A model generated the notes under the pieces. That model was not told the DNA's origin and did no database searches. It saw only the letters and a program-made list of their open reading frames with translations. From positions 276,326 to 340,325 of the forward strand of contig JAKVCV010000012.1 of the NCBI GenBank assembly GCA_022448945.1: DNA of 64,000 nucleotides, in the 5' to 3' direction. Positions 20,611 to 29,952 of the stretch are shown piece by piece. The translations under genes and the position numbers were made by a program. Within the stretch, counting starts at the first letter, position 1; every line of letters begins with the position of its first letter. The DNA is from Saprospiraceae bacterium (lineage in GTDB: Bacteria; Bacteroidota; Bacteroidia; Chitinophagales; Saprospiraceae).

Positions 20611-20625
20611 CACCTTTTAAAGGTG
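20611..20625. promoter_or_regulatory. Inverted repeat upstream of GH28 gene
   Basis: CACCTTT-T-AAAGGTG, seven-base arms around one base, in the 263-bp region between the divergent pentapeptide-repeat and GH28 genes. It could be an operator for the polysaccharide locus; no regulator gene is present to test this. Confidence 0.3.
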
Positions 20626-20796
20626 TAAACCTTAAGTGATACTAGTTGTTTGTTTGCATTCTTAAATTTTTGAAAATAGAATTGTTCTCAGTTACTAAAC
20701 TAATACTAGATATTCGCAATTCTAAACATTTTATTTTATTTTTAATCTTTATCTAAATAACCGAAAAAACAATTAGCAACTAAAAACGCACCTTTA

Positions 20797-22287
20797 ATGA
20801 CTGTAAAAAACATACTTCCCATAATCCTATTATTTATATCTTTTACCATTCATTCCAAAGATTACAATGCTTCTTTTTTTGGTATAGAATCAAATGGAAC
20901 AAAAGTAAATACAACCTCTATCCAAAAGGCTATAGACTATATCCACGGACAAGGTGGTGGAAGATTAGTTTTTCATGTAGGTAGATATATCACTGGTTCT
21001 ATTTATTTAAAATCCAATGTTACTATTCAACTAAATGAAGGAGCAGTACTTATCGGTTCTTTAAACCCATTTGATTATAACCGTCACCATACCTGGATGG
21101 CTATGATATTTGCGCTTAAACAAAATAACATCGCAATAACAGGAAAAGGCACCATTGATGGCAGAGGATACAAATTGGCCCAAAATATAATAACTATGTA
21201 TCATAGAGGCATATATGAAGACCCTTATTTTAGCAATGATCGCCCAAACTCTACAAGGCGCCCTCATAATATTTATTTTAAAGGGTGTAATAAAGTTACT
21301 ATTCAAGGAGTACACATTAATAATCCGACTAGTTGGAATCAACAATATGATCAATGTAAAAATCTACTAATAGAAAATATAACTGTAGATAGTAAAAACT
21401 ATTGGAATAATGATGGCATGGACATTGTAGATTGTGATAATGTTATAATTAGAAATAATTATATTGATGCATCAGATGATGGTATCTGTCTCAAATCGCA
21501 TCATCCAGATTCTATCTGTAAAAATGTTCTCATCTACAATAATACCATCCGATCAAGTGCAAGTGCAATAAAATTTGGAACTGTTTCAAGAGGTGGTTTT
21601 AAAAATATCAATATAATAAAAAATATTGTCTTTGATACATATCGTTCAGCAGTAACTTTTGCCGCTGTTGATGGTGGCACTATTGAAAATATTGTGGTTG
21701 ATAGCCTAAAAGTTTTTAATACTGGCAACCTACTATTTCTTCGAATAGGAGAAAGAAAGATTGGACGTAAAGGCATGTTGAAAAACGTTAGTATTTCAAA
21801 TGTTTATGCTGAGATTCCAGCAACAAAACCAGATGCAGGTTATCATTATGAAGGACCAATTGAACACATGCCAAGAAATATTTCACCTGCATCTATTGTG
21901 GGGATGCCAAATGTGGCAATAGAAAACATATCATTAAATAATATAGAAATACATTACCCAGGAAATGCAAACCCTATTTATGCAAAAGTAGCATTAGATG
22001 AATTGGACTCTATACCAGAACTGTCTAATAAGTACCCAGAATTTTCTATGTTTAAAGAACTTCCAGCATGGGGTTTTTATATCCGTCACGCAAAAGGTAT
22101 TACCTTTAATAAAGTAATAATGAGCTGTAAAAAGGAAGATTTTAGAGTTGCCATTGTTCTGGACGACGTGCATGATGCAACTTTTAAAAACTTAAAAATT
22201 AATGACCCGGGGAAAAGTGATTCTGAAAATTCAGACCTGAAAAAAAACATTTATTTACACAATTCATCTGATATAAAAATTAAATAA
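20797..22287 (+). CDS. GH28 polygalacturonase-like glycoside hydrolase
   Basis: A 496-residue secreted enzyme: signal peptide 1-20, then a right-handed parallel beta-helix. The GH28 signatures are present: NDGMDI (Asp206 and Asp209 region; usual NTDGxD) and DASDDGICLKS (Asp227, Asp228), the acid/base and nucleophile-activating carboxylates. The usual GHG motif is not obvious; the corresponding region reads SAIKFGTVSRGGF, as in many divergent GH28 members acting on rhamnogalacturonan or other uronides. It opens a three-gene run of plus-strand glycosidases (GH28, GH78, GH-A) with gaps of 106 and 52 bp. Inverting hydrolysis of galacturonide-containing chains is the family activity. Confidence 0.87.
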   Translation: MTVKNILPIILLFISFTIHSKDYNASFFGIESNGTKVNTTSIQKAIDYIHGQGGGRLVFHVGRYITGSIYLKSNVTIQLNEGAVLIGSLNPFDYNRHHTWMAMIFALKQNNIAITGKGTIDGRGYKLAQNIITMYHRGIYEDPYFSNDRPNSTRRPHNIYFKGCNKVTIQGVHINNPTSWNQQYDQCKNLLIENITVDSKNYWNNDGMDIVDCDNVIIRNNYIDASDDGICLKSHHPDSICKNVLIYNNTIRSSASAIKFGTVSRGGFKNINIIKNIVFDTYRSAVTFAAVDGGTIENIVVDSLKVFNTGNLLFLRIGERKIGRKGMLKNVSISNVYAEIPATKPDAGYHYEGPIEHMPRNISPASIVGMPNVAIENISLNNIEIHYPGNANPIYAKVALDELDSIPELSNKYPEFSMFKELPAWGFYIRHAKGITFNKVIMSCKKEDFRVAIVLDDVHDATFKNLKINDPGKSDSENSDLKKNIYLHNSSDIKIK

Positions 22288-22393
22288 TTTTTTTGTTCTT
22301 CATAAATATTATCTCATACCCCATAGTTCTAATATACTAAAAATTTAGTTTATATATTACTCACATATTTGAGGTGAATTTATATTTATATTT

Positions 22394-25300
22394 ATGTATC
22401 ATTTCTTTCTTATTTACATCTTTTTCCTAATTAACAGCTTACACCTCGGAGCACAACAAAATTGCGCTTTAAAAATATCTGAACCTTCCTGTGAAAGACT
22501 TTCTAATCCAATTGGCGTAGAGCTCTTAAAACCCAGATTAGGTTGGCAGTTAAACGCTAACTGTGACAACCAATGGCAAAGCGCATATCATATTTTAGTC
22601 GCAAGTACCAGAGAAAAATTAAATCAAAATATAGCTGATGTCTGGGACAGCAAAAAAGTTATTGGCTCAAATAGCATAAATATATTATTTGGCGGAAAAA
22701 CCTTAAAAACCGCTCAAACATATTATTGGAAAGTCAGGGTTTGGAATGCTCTGAATGAGGCCAGTAATTGGAGTACTACACAGCAATGGACTATGGGCCT
22801 GGTTAACAATGATAAAAAACAAGCATTATGGATCGGGTCAAATCTAGATTTAGATTCTGCATCACAAAAACAAAAAAATGCTGCCCATTATATTTTTACT
22901 AGATTTAAAACCCATAATAAGAAAACCCTTACAAAGGCAATAGCATTTGTTTCAGGATTAGGATTATTCGACATGTATATCAATGGCCAGCTTGTAGGTG
23001 ACCACCGTCTCGACCCATCAAACACCAACTATTTCAAACGCGCTATTTATGTTTCTTTTGATGTTTCGAATCAAATAAAAAATGGCAACAATGCTATCGG
23101 AATAATTTTGGGAAATGGAAAGCATCTGCTTCAAAGAAAAAACATACGGAAATATGGTCTGCCAAGGTTATGGTGCCAGATTCACCTTCAATATAATGAC
23201 GGAAGTTCAGAAATTATAAAAAGCAATAGCAACTGGAAATTCACTACTCAGGGCCCTATTCAGTTCAACAACGAATTTGATGGTGAGCACTATGATGCCC
23301 GTAAAGAAATAAAGGATTGGGCTACAGTAAAAATGGATGACTCTACTTGGGAAGATGTTAATGTTTTAGATTCATATACACCAGTATTGTCAAACCAAAA
23401 AATGCCTCCAGTAAGGGTTATAGAGACATTACATGCTCAAAAAATTACAAAGACAAATAGCGGGAGTTATATTTTTGATTTTGGCCAGAACATAACTGGA
23501 TGGGGAAAACTAAATACTAAAGGTCAAGCAGGTTCAAAAATCAGTCTTCGTTTTACTGAATTATTAGATAGTTTAGGCAATTTAGATAGCTTAAGTATTC
23601 GAGGAGCAAAAGCAAAAGATATTTATATTCTCAAAGGTGAAGATAAGGAAATATATGAACCTCGATTTACATATCATGGTTTTCGCTATGTTGAGATAAC
23701 AGGATTAACAAATGCACCCGATAGTACAACTTTAACAGCATGTGTTGCACACAATGATTTAAAGATAGTCGGAAACTTTGTTTCTTCCAACCCCCTTCTT
23801 AATCAGATATATTCCAATGCTAAATGGTCTATTAGAGGAAACTATCAACATATTCCTGTAGACTGCCCCCAAAGAGATGAAAGATACGGATGGTTGGGTG
23901 ATAGGTCCGCTACTGCTTTTGGCGAATTATATATGTACGACATTCAACACATATATTCTAAATGGATGCAGGATATTGCTGATGAACAATTGGAATCAGG
24001 TGCATTGCCTAACCTTGCACCGGCACACTGGAAAGTTTATAGAGATAATGTTACCTGGCCGGCTACATATATACAATTGGTAGGACTATTGTATAAATAT
24101 TATGGAGATAAGCATATCGTTACTCAATTTTATAAAAGCATGCAAAATTGGATGGACTACATTTCCAACAATTACACGCAGGAAGAGGTAATATTCAGTG
24201 ACCAATATGGAGATTGGTTAGTTCCTCCTGAAAAAATTACTAAAGAAACCAACTTAGATCCACGCCTTAAATCATCCTCGGATATAATTGCTACTGCAAC
24301 ATATATATTAGCACTTAAAGAAATGCATAACTTTGCTAAGTTGTTACAAAAAACAGCTGATAAAGATCGTTACAGAAAGAAACTGGAAACATTAAAATCG
24401 GTTCTTTATGGACGTCTAATGGAGAAAAGTACGCATTCATATGGCAACCATAGCCCTACGGAATTGCTACTTTTACTTGCCGATAATGACCTCTCTTCAC
24501 AAGATCGTTCCCTATTAACAAAAAATTTTCTTGGAATGCTTCGTGGACAATATAATGGAAAAATGGCTTTTGGATTAATAGGAATGCGATGGCCAATGAA
24601 AGTGCTTTCTGAGAATAATGCTTTGGATTTTGCCTATCAATTAGCAACAAGTACCATTTATCCAAGTTGGGGATATATGATAGATCAGGGTGCTACAACC
24701 ATGTGGGAAGTTTGGACCGGAAAAGAAAAAAAATCTCAAAACCATGTAATGCTTATAGGTGACTTAATACAATGGTTTTATGCTTATTTAGCAGGGATTA
24801 AACAGGCTGATGATGGTATAGCTTTTAATAAACTAAAACTATTACCGTTTATGCCTGATGGTTTGGATAGTGTTAAAGCTTCATTCCTTTCTCCTAGAGG
24901 TAAAATTGTAAGTCATTGGAAAAAAAACAGATCAAATTTTAAATGGAATATTGAACTCCCCGTGGGGACAAAAGCTGAAATATACCTACCATATAAAAAA
25001 TGTTCGCCATTTATGAAGGCAAATAATTTTTTGAGATTGGATACCCTTACAAATAACAGCATTTATACAGTATTAGAATTAGGGTCAGGATCTTATAGTT
25101 TCAAATGTGATTTACATAAAAGAAAAAAGGAAATCAACTATTCAGATCCTCCTGAGATTAGTATACAAGACTCTAGTATTACATATAAAAAGAATGAAAA
25201 ATATTTGGTAAAACTTAGAGCAAAGTCGCCTGATACAAAGATTTATTACACAGTTGACGGGAGTGATCCAATATTAACATCAAAAAAATATATGGTCCCC

Positions 25301-25837
25301 TTTGAGGTTAATAATTATAGCATGATAAAAGCCATTTCCAAAGAAAAAGGAAAAGCTCCAAGTTATGTTAAAAATTCTTTTATTGATATTTATGACCCAA
25401 AAATAAACGGCTGGAATTATAAATATTATCATGAGAAATTAAGATATCTACCTGATTTTGATACCTTGACCGCTATTGATTCAGGGCATGTCTCAAAAAT
25501 CAATCTAAAAAAATTAAAAAAGCGACCACATTTTTGGGCTTTTTTATTTGAGGCTTTTTTGGATATTCCAAAAAGTGGAAGTTATTCTTTCTATTTAACA
25601 TCAGATGATGGAGCCAGGGTATTAATAAATGAAAAAGAAGTGGTCATAAACGATGGCATTCACTATAAGACACAACGAAAAGGACAGATCAAATTAACTA
25701 AAGGGCGACATAGGATACGTATGGAACATTTCAACTGGTGGTCTTATAATGGTTTGGAATTACTGATAAGCGGACCTGATATCCCAAAACAGCGTATACC
25801 TATATCATGGTTGTTTTATAAAAAGAAAAATGAGTAA
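22394..25837 (+). CDS. GH78 alpha-L-rhamnosidase with C-terminal PA14-like domain
   Basis: A 1147-residue secreted alpha-L-rhamnosidase. Signal peptide 1-20; Ig-like N-terminal domain with the family opening PIGVELLKPRLGWQL; beta-sandwich domains about 150-400; (alpha/alpha)6 catalytic barrel about 460-810 holding DCPQRDERYGWLGD, in which Glu496 is the expected general acid; C-terminal beta domain (LLPFMPDGLDSVKASF). Two extras follow: a chitobiase C-terminal-like domain about 915-990 (IYYTVDGSDP) and a PA14-like domain about 1010-1147 (SGSYSFYLTSDDGARVLI), both probably carbohydrate binding. It removes terminal alpha-rhamnose from oligosaccharides. It lies in an operon-like run between GH28 and the GH-A enzyme. 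Confidence 0.93.
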   Translation: MYHFFLIYIFFLINSLHLGAQQNCALKISEPSCERLSNPIGVELLKPRLGWQLNANCDNQWQSAYHILVASTREKLNQNIADVWDSKKVIGSNSINILFGGKTLKTAQTYYWKVRVWNALNEASNWSTTQQWTMGLVNNDKKQALWIGSNLDLDSASQKQKNAAHYIFTRFKTHNKKTLTKAIAFVSGLGLFDMYINGQLVGDHRLDPSNTNYFKRAIYVSFDVSNQIKNGNNAIGIILGNGKHLLQRKNIRKYGLPRLWCQIHLQYNDGSSEIIKSNSNWKFTTQGPIQFNNEFDGEHYDARKEIKDWATVKMDDSTWEDVNVLDSYTPVLSNQKMPPVRVIETLHAQKITKTNSGSYIFDFGQNITGWGKLNTKGQAGSKISLRFTELLDSLGNLDSLSIRGAKAKDIYILKGEDKEIYEPRFTYHGFRYVEITGLTNAPDSTTLTACVAHNDLKIVGNFVSSNPLLNQIYSNAKWSIRGNYQHIPVDCPQRDERYGWLGDRSATAFGELYMYDIQHIYSKWMQDIADEQLESGALPNLAPAHWKVYRDNVTWPATYIQLVGLLYKYYGDKHIVTQFYKSMQNWMDYISNNYTQEEVIFSDQYGDWLVPPEKITKETNLDPRLKSSSDIIATATYILALKEMHNFAKLLQKTADKDRYRKKLETLKSVLYGRLMEKSTHSYGNHSPTELLLLLADNDLSSQDRSLLTKNFLGMLRGQYNGKMAFGLIGMRWPMKVLSENNALDFAYQLATSTIYPSWGYMIDQGATTMWEVWTGKEKKSQNHVMLIGDLIQWFYAYLAGIKQADDGIAFNKLKLLPFMPDGLDSVKASFLSPRGKIVSHWKKNRSNFKWNIELPVGTKAEIYLPYKKCSPFMKANNFLRLDTLTNNSIYTVLELGSGSYSFKCDLHKRKKEINYSDPPEISIQDSSITYKKNEKYLVKLRAKSPDTKIYYTVDGSDPILTSKKYMVPFEVNNYSMIKAISKEKGKAPSYVKNSFIDIYDPKINGWNYKYYHEKLRYLPDFDTLTAIDSGHVSKINLKKLKKRPHFWAFLFEAFLDIPKSGSYSFYLTSDDGARVLINEKEVVINDGIHYKTQRKGQIKLTKGRHRIRMEHFNWWSYNGLELLISGPDIPKQRIPISWLFYKKKNE

Positions 25838-25889
25838 TTTTACGAAAAAATGTATTTCAGAATAGTTAAAAAGTCTAGACAAAATTAAA

Positions 25890-28184
25890 ATGAAATTCTA
25901 TAATATTATATCTATCTTATTTATTCCTTTCATTATTTCAGGACAAGAACTATGCAAGGTGAAAATGCCTAAAAAACCATTGAAGGCTAAAGTAGAGATG
26001 CACTTGAATCGTCCTACCATTTTTATTGATGAGAAACCACAATCAACGGTGATCTATGGTCTTACAGATGTGCCTGGAGGTAGATGGTCATGGGAAGAAT
26101 TAGCACAACACAACCTAAAAGTGTTCTGTGAAAAGGGTATCCGGATGTATCAATTGGATATTTCGTTTGAGCATATGTGGAAAGAAGATGGCAGCCTTGA
26201 TATCAGTCTTGCCCAAAAACAAATCCGTGGCTTGTTGAATGTATGTCCAAATGCCGCACTATTCTTTCGCTTACATGTAAACGCACCTTTTTGGTGGTTA
26301 GACAAACATAGAGAGGAAATGGTTGTATACGCAGACACAAATGCAGTCCCAAGACTTGACTATGGACTAACTTCTCCTATTGCTGATGACCCCAAACCAA
26401 TGGAACGTATTAGTCTCGCCTCTGAAAAATGGTTGAAGGAAAGCAGTAAAATGACAAAATTATTTTGCGAAAAGCTATCAAAAACTCCTGAAGGTCGTGC
26501 TTTAATAGGTATTCAGGTCGCTTGTGGGGTTTATGGTGAATGGCACTATTGGGGATTCCTCAAAAGCGAACCGGATCTTAGCGAAGCAATGATTACAGCG
26601 TTCAAAAAATGGTCAGAGGAAAAATACCAAACCGAAGCAAAACTAAAAAAAGCCTGGTCAGATGATAAAATAACTTTTGATAAAATCAAAGTGCCGGATT
26701 TAAAAGACAGAGAAAGTACTAGAGGCATTTTTAGAAACCCTAAAACAGAACAATTTACTATAGATTATTACCGTTGTCAACATGAATTAGTGGCAAACCG
26801 TATTATCCATTTTTGTAAAATTGTAAAAGAAAGTTGGCCTCGTCCTATTATTACAGGTACTTTTTACGGCTATTTCTTTTCCTTATTTGGAAGAGAAGTT
26901 AGTGGTGGACATCTGGAATTTCAAAAAGTCCTTGAATCAAAATATGTAGATTACCTATCCGCACCCCAATCCTATGGGCCTAAGTCTAGAAAAAACGGAG
27001 AAGTATATCGTTCGCGCGGACTGGTCACATCCTGTATGTTAAATAAAAAACTGTGGTTAGACGAAATGGATTATGAACCAAATCTACATTATCATTACTA
27101 CAAAAAATTTCACAAATATTTATCTGCAGGTCGTGCTTCAACAAGAAGAAATATGATCTATTCTCTATTAAAAGGCATGGGACTATGGTTCTACGATTTT
27201 GGCATTACAGGGGTAGAATTCGATGATTTTCATCTAAAATACAACCCCCCACAAGGATATTGGGATCACCCAAAGATTATGGATGATATTCACACGATTA
27301 AAAAAATAGTAGAAAATAAAATAGTTTCTGAAGAAGCTTTTAATAGTGATGCCGATGTCTTATATGTTTGTGACACCGAAAGCAGCTATTATACTGCAAG
27401 CTTAAATAATCAAAACCCTATGACTGTATTATCTGTTGACTGGGGATCGTTGGCAGCATTCAGATCTGGTGTAGCTTTTGATGCAATACATTTGGCTGAT
27501 CTGGAGAAAGTTGATATGGGACAATATAAAACCATTGTTTTTGGAAATACTTACAAATTTTCGCAAAAACAAAAAAACTATATTCGCGATTATGTTGCAA
27601 AAGATAACCGGCATCTAATCTGGACTTATGCTCCTGCCTTTGTTGAAGATGACTCTTTAAATATTGCAGCGATGTCAGAACTCGTTGGAATAAATTTAAA
27701 AGAAACTTCTCTAAGAGATACTGTTCAACTTGTTTTATCGTCTAAAGTTGCTGATTTTTTTGGGGAAAATGACAGTGTGTACTGTATGGTTAACAAAAAA
27801 CCCTTTAGTCCCGCTTTTACCGTACAAGACTCAGAAGCTACCCCCCTTTTATATTACAAAGAGAATAGACAAGTAGCATCTGCATTTAAAAAATTTAATG
27901 ACTATACATCTTGGTATATTGCTGCTCCGGCCAAAGAAGAAAAAAACAATATTCTTCGATATATCATTAGTCAAACAGATGCACATCAATACATAAATGA
28001 TCCCTCAGCAGTAGTTTATGCAGGATGGGGTATGTTGTTTTATTACAATTATTTCCGACAAAGTGGAGAACAACGTACAATCCGCTTAAAAAACCAAAAA
28101 GAAGTAACCATTACCTTACCAAACATAGGTTGTGGTGTTTTGATTGATGCAAAAACTGGTGAAATATTAATGGAAGGATCTTAA
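25890..28184 (+). CDS. Clan GH-A glycoside hydrolase, GH42-like
   Basis: A 764-residue secreted protein (signal peptide 1-18, ending IISGQ). The fold order resembles beta-galactosidases of GH42: an (alpha/beta)8 barrel about 60-470 and then a Rossmann-like domain about 480-620 (YKTIVFGNTYKFSQKQKNYI) like the GH42 trimerisation domain. Candidate catalytic acids are Glu217 (VYGEWHYWG, acid/base) and Glu392 (LWLDEMDYE, nucleophile). I cannot assign it to a numbered family with certainty. It follows the rhamnosidase by 52 bp and probably trims the same polymer, perhaps releasing galactose or another hexose. The barrel contains several aromatic loops (APFWWLDKH). Confidence 0.75.
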   Translation: MKFYNIISILFIPFIISGQELCKVKMPKKPLKAKVEMHLNRPTIFIDEKPQSTVIYGLTDVPGGRWSWEELAQHNLKVFCEKGIRMYQLDISFEHMWKEDGSLDISLAQKQIRGLLNVCPNAALFFRLHVNAPFWWLDKHREEMVVYADTNAVPRLDYGLTSPIADDPKPMERISLASEKWLKESSKMTKLFCEKLSKTPEGRALIGIQVACGVYGEWHYWGFLKSEPDLSEAMITAFKKWSEEKYQTEAKLKKAWSDDKITFDKIKVPDLKDRESTRGIFRNPKTEQFTIDYYRCQHELVANRIIHFCKIVKESWPRPIITGTFYGYFFSLFGREVSGGHLEFQKVLESKYVDYLSAPQSYGPKSRKNGEVYRSRGLVTSCMLNKKLWLDEMDYEPNLHYHYYKKFHKYLSAGRASTRRNMIYSLLKGMGLWFYDFGITGVEFDDFHLKYNPPQGYWDHPKIMDDIHTIKKIVENKIVSEEAFNSDADVLYVCDTESSYYTASLNNQNPMTVLSVDWGSLAAFRSGVAFDAIHLADLEKVDMGQYKTIVFGNTYKFSQKQKNYIRDYVAKDNRHLIWTYAPAFVEDDSLNIAAMSELVGINLKETSLRDTVQLVLSSKVADFFGENDSVYCMVNKKPFSPAFTVQDSEATPLLYYKENRQVASAFKKFNDYTSWYIAAPAKEEKNNILRYIISQTDAHQYINDPSAVVYAGWGMLFYYNYFRQSGEQRTIRLKNQKEVTITLPNIGCGVLIDAKTGEILMEGS

Positions 28185-28263
28185 TTGTGCCTTTTAAGGC
28201 TTAAGAATATATAATCAAAAAAAGCTTAGTAAGATATAATAGTCAAAGGTATGTTAAATAATA

Positions 28264-28292
28264 TTTGAAAACTGAGTTTTTTATTAAATTTG
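28264..28292 (+). promoter_or_regulatory. Bacteroidota-type promoter for serine hydrolase gene
   Basis: TTTG at 28264-28267, a 17-bp spacer, and TAAATTTG at 28285-28292 match the -33 TTTG / -7 TAnnTTTG consensus of Bacteroidota. The start codon follows 90 bp downstream. Confidence 0.65.
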
Positions 28293-28381
28293 CACTCATC
28301 AAACTAAGTATAGGTATAAATTACAGTAAAAATATATTTATACATAGATTTTTGTCATTTTGATTTAAAAATAATGTCGTA

Positions 28382-29821
28382 ATGAAAATTGGTTTTCAGA
28401 GTCTAGTAATTTTAATCCCACTATTTTTTTTCGTTTTTCAAGGTCTAGGTCAGGTGTCTGAAACAGATCGCAAAACCGTGCTCGATTTATTTCAAGAAAA
28501 ATATAATGCAGATGATTACACCTATATTTTCAATATGTTTTCATCTGAATTACAAAATGAATTAACCCTTGAAAAAACTAAAGAGTTCCTGAAAAGTATA
28601 AAAGCACAAGTAGGGCAAATGGAGAAAAATGAATTTTTAGGAATGGAAAGCAACTCCTTTGCAGCTTTTAAATCGTTCTTTGAAAAAGGAGTACTTAAAA
28701 TGAATATCTCTATTGATAACAGAAACTTGATAAATGGTTTTTTTGTTAAACCATTTATCGAAACTTCAAATAATGAAGAGCAACAACAACTTGCTATTAA
28801 ACTTACCAAGAGTTGTACAGATATTCCCGACAAACAAATACAATTAATCACGGAAAAATGTAAGAACTTTCCTTTAAATAGTGAGCTTTCAATTGCTATT
28901 ATCAATAATGGAATATCAAAATTCATTGGTGTAAAAATTACAGAGGACACTTTGCTAATTTACGATAATAGTCATAAAGCCTTTGAGATTGGTTCTATTA
29001 CCAAAGTATTTACATCTACTATCCTGGCTTCATTGGTTTTAGATAAAACAATTAAACTAGATCAGCCAATTAAATCCGTATTAAAAACACGTAAAAAAGA
29101 TATCAGGAAAATAACTTTTAAACAACTTTCAAATCATACATCAGGATTTCCGAGGCTACCTACAAACTTAATGTCCAGTGCAGTCAATGTAAGCAATCCT
29201 TACCAACATTATAATGAAAAACACTTATTGGAGTACTTAAATAACCCTATAAAACTCTCAAACCTCCCTGGTGAAGCCTTCGAATACTCTAATACTGGTG
29301 CAGGAATTTTGGCTTATCTATTATCAATAGCTAGTTCAAAAGATTATCATCAATTGCTTGATGAAATTGTTTTTACAAAATACAATATGACTGTTTCAAC
29401 ATATGACCGAAACAATTTAAGCGCAGAACTAGTTGACGGTTTGGGAGCCTTAGGTGAAAAAGTGCCTCATTGGGATTTTGCATCTATGGAAGGTGCAGGT
29501 GGTATTATATCTACAACAAAAGAACTATCAAAATTTGCATTCGCGCAATTTGATACTTCAAACTTAGACTTAACACTTACCAGAAAATCAACTTTTAATA
29601 TTGATCATCGCAGAAGTGTAGGACTAGGTTGGCTTATCATGAAAGAAGATACAGGGGAAGAAAGATTTTGGCATAATGGAGGAACAGGAGGTTTTAGCTC
29701 TTCTATGATCCTTGAAGTAGAATCTAAAAATGCTATAATCATCCTTTCGAATGTCTCGCCATTTAACCAACATAGCAACAATATAGATGCTTTATGTTTT
29801 GGCTTAATAGATTTAATTTAA
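28382..29821 (+). CDS. Beta-lactamase-fold serine hydrolase with N-terminal DUF3887-like domain
   Basis: A 479-residue exported protein. Signal peptide 1-23 (FQGLGQ). Residues about 27-125 form a small alpha/beta domain typical of DUF3887 (KYNADDYTYIFNMFS). Residues about 160-479 are a class C beta-lactamase/DD-peptidase-like fold with SxxK as Ser205-Ile-Thr-Lys208 (GSITKVF), YxN as Tyr302-Ser-Asn304 (YSNTG) and the third motif HNGG at 431-434. Family members are esterases, D-aminopeptidases or carboxypeptidases more often than antibiotic resistance enzymes. It has its own promoter, so it is probably not part of the glycosidase operon. Confidence 0.88.
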   Translation: MKIGFQSLVILIPLFFFVFQGLGQVSETDRKTVLDLFQEKYNADDYTYIFNMFSSELQNELTLEKTKEFLKSIKAQVGQMEKNEFLGMESNSFAAFKSFFEKGVLKMNISIDNRNLINGFFVKPFIETSNNEEQQQLAIKLTKSCTDIPDKQIQLITEKCKNFPLNSELSIAIINNGISKFIGVKITEDTLLIYDNSHKAFEIGSITKVFTSTILASLVLDKTIKLDQPIKSVLKTRKKDIRKITFKQLSNHTSGFPRLPTNLMSSAVNVSNPYQHYNEKHLLEYLNNPIKLSNLPGEAFEYSNTGAGILAYLLSIASSKDYHQLLDEIVFTKYNMTVSTYDRNNLSAELVDGLGALGEKVPHWDFASMEGAGGIISTTKELSKFAFAQFDTSNLDLTLTRKSTFNIDHRRSVGLGWLIMKEDTGEERFWHNGGTGGFSSSMILEVESKNAIIILSNVSPFNQHSNNIDALCFGLIDLI

Positions 29822-29952
29822 GATTAATTCATGTACTAAAAAAGAGACCTATATAGACCATTAACAGAAGAGAGGCTTGTCTACATATAATTACGGAAAT
29901 GTATGCGCATTAAAAAATCTAGTGATATCTCAAGCCCTTTACGTTTTTTTCT

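Noticed and set aside
28189..28200. Palindrome GCCTTTTAAGGC after the GH-A gene as terminator
   Set aside because: The stem is short and no T-tract follows.
28382..29821. Antibiotic-resistance beta-lactamase
   Set aside because: SxxK, YxN and HxG motifs are shared by the wider class C-like serine hydrolase group, and the DUF3887-like N-terminus is not found in resistance enzymes I know.
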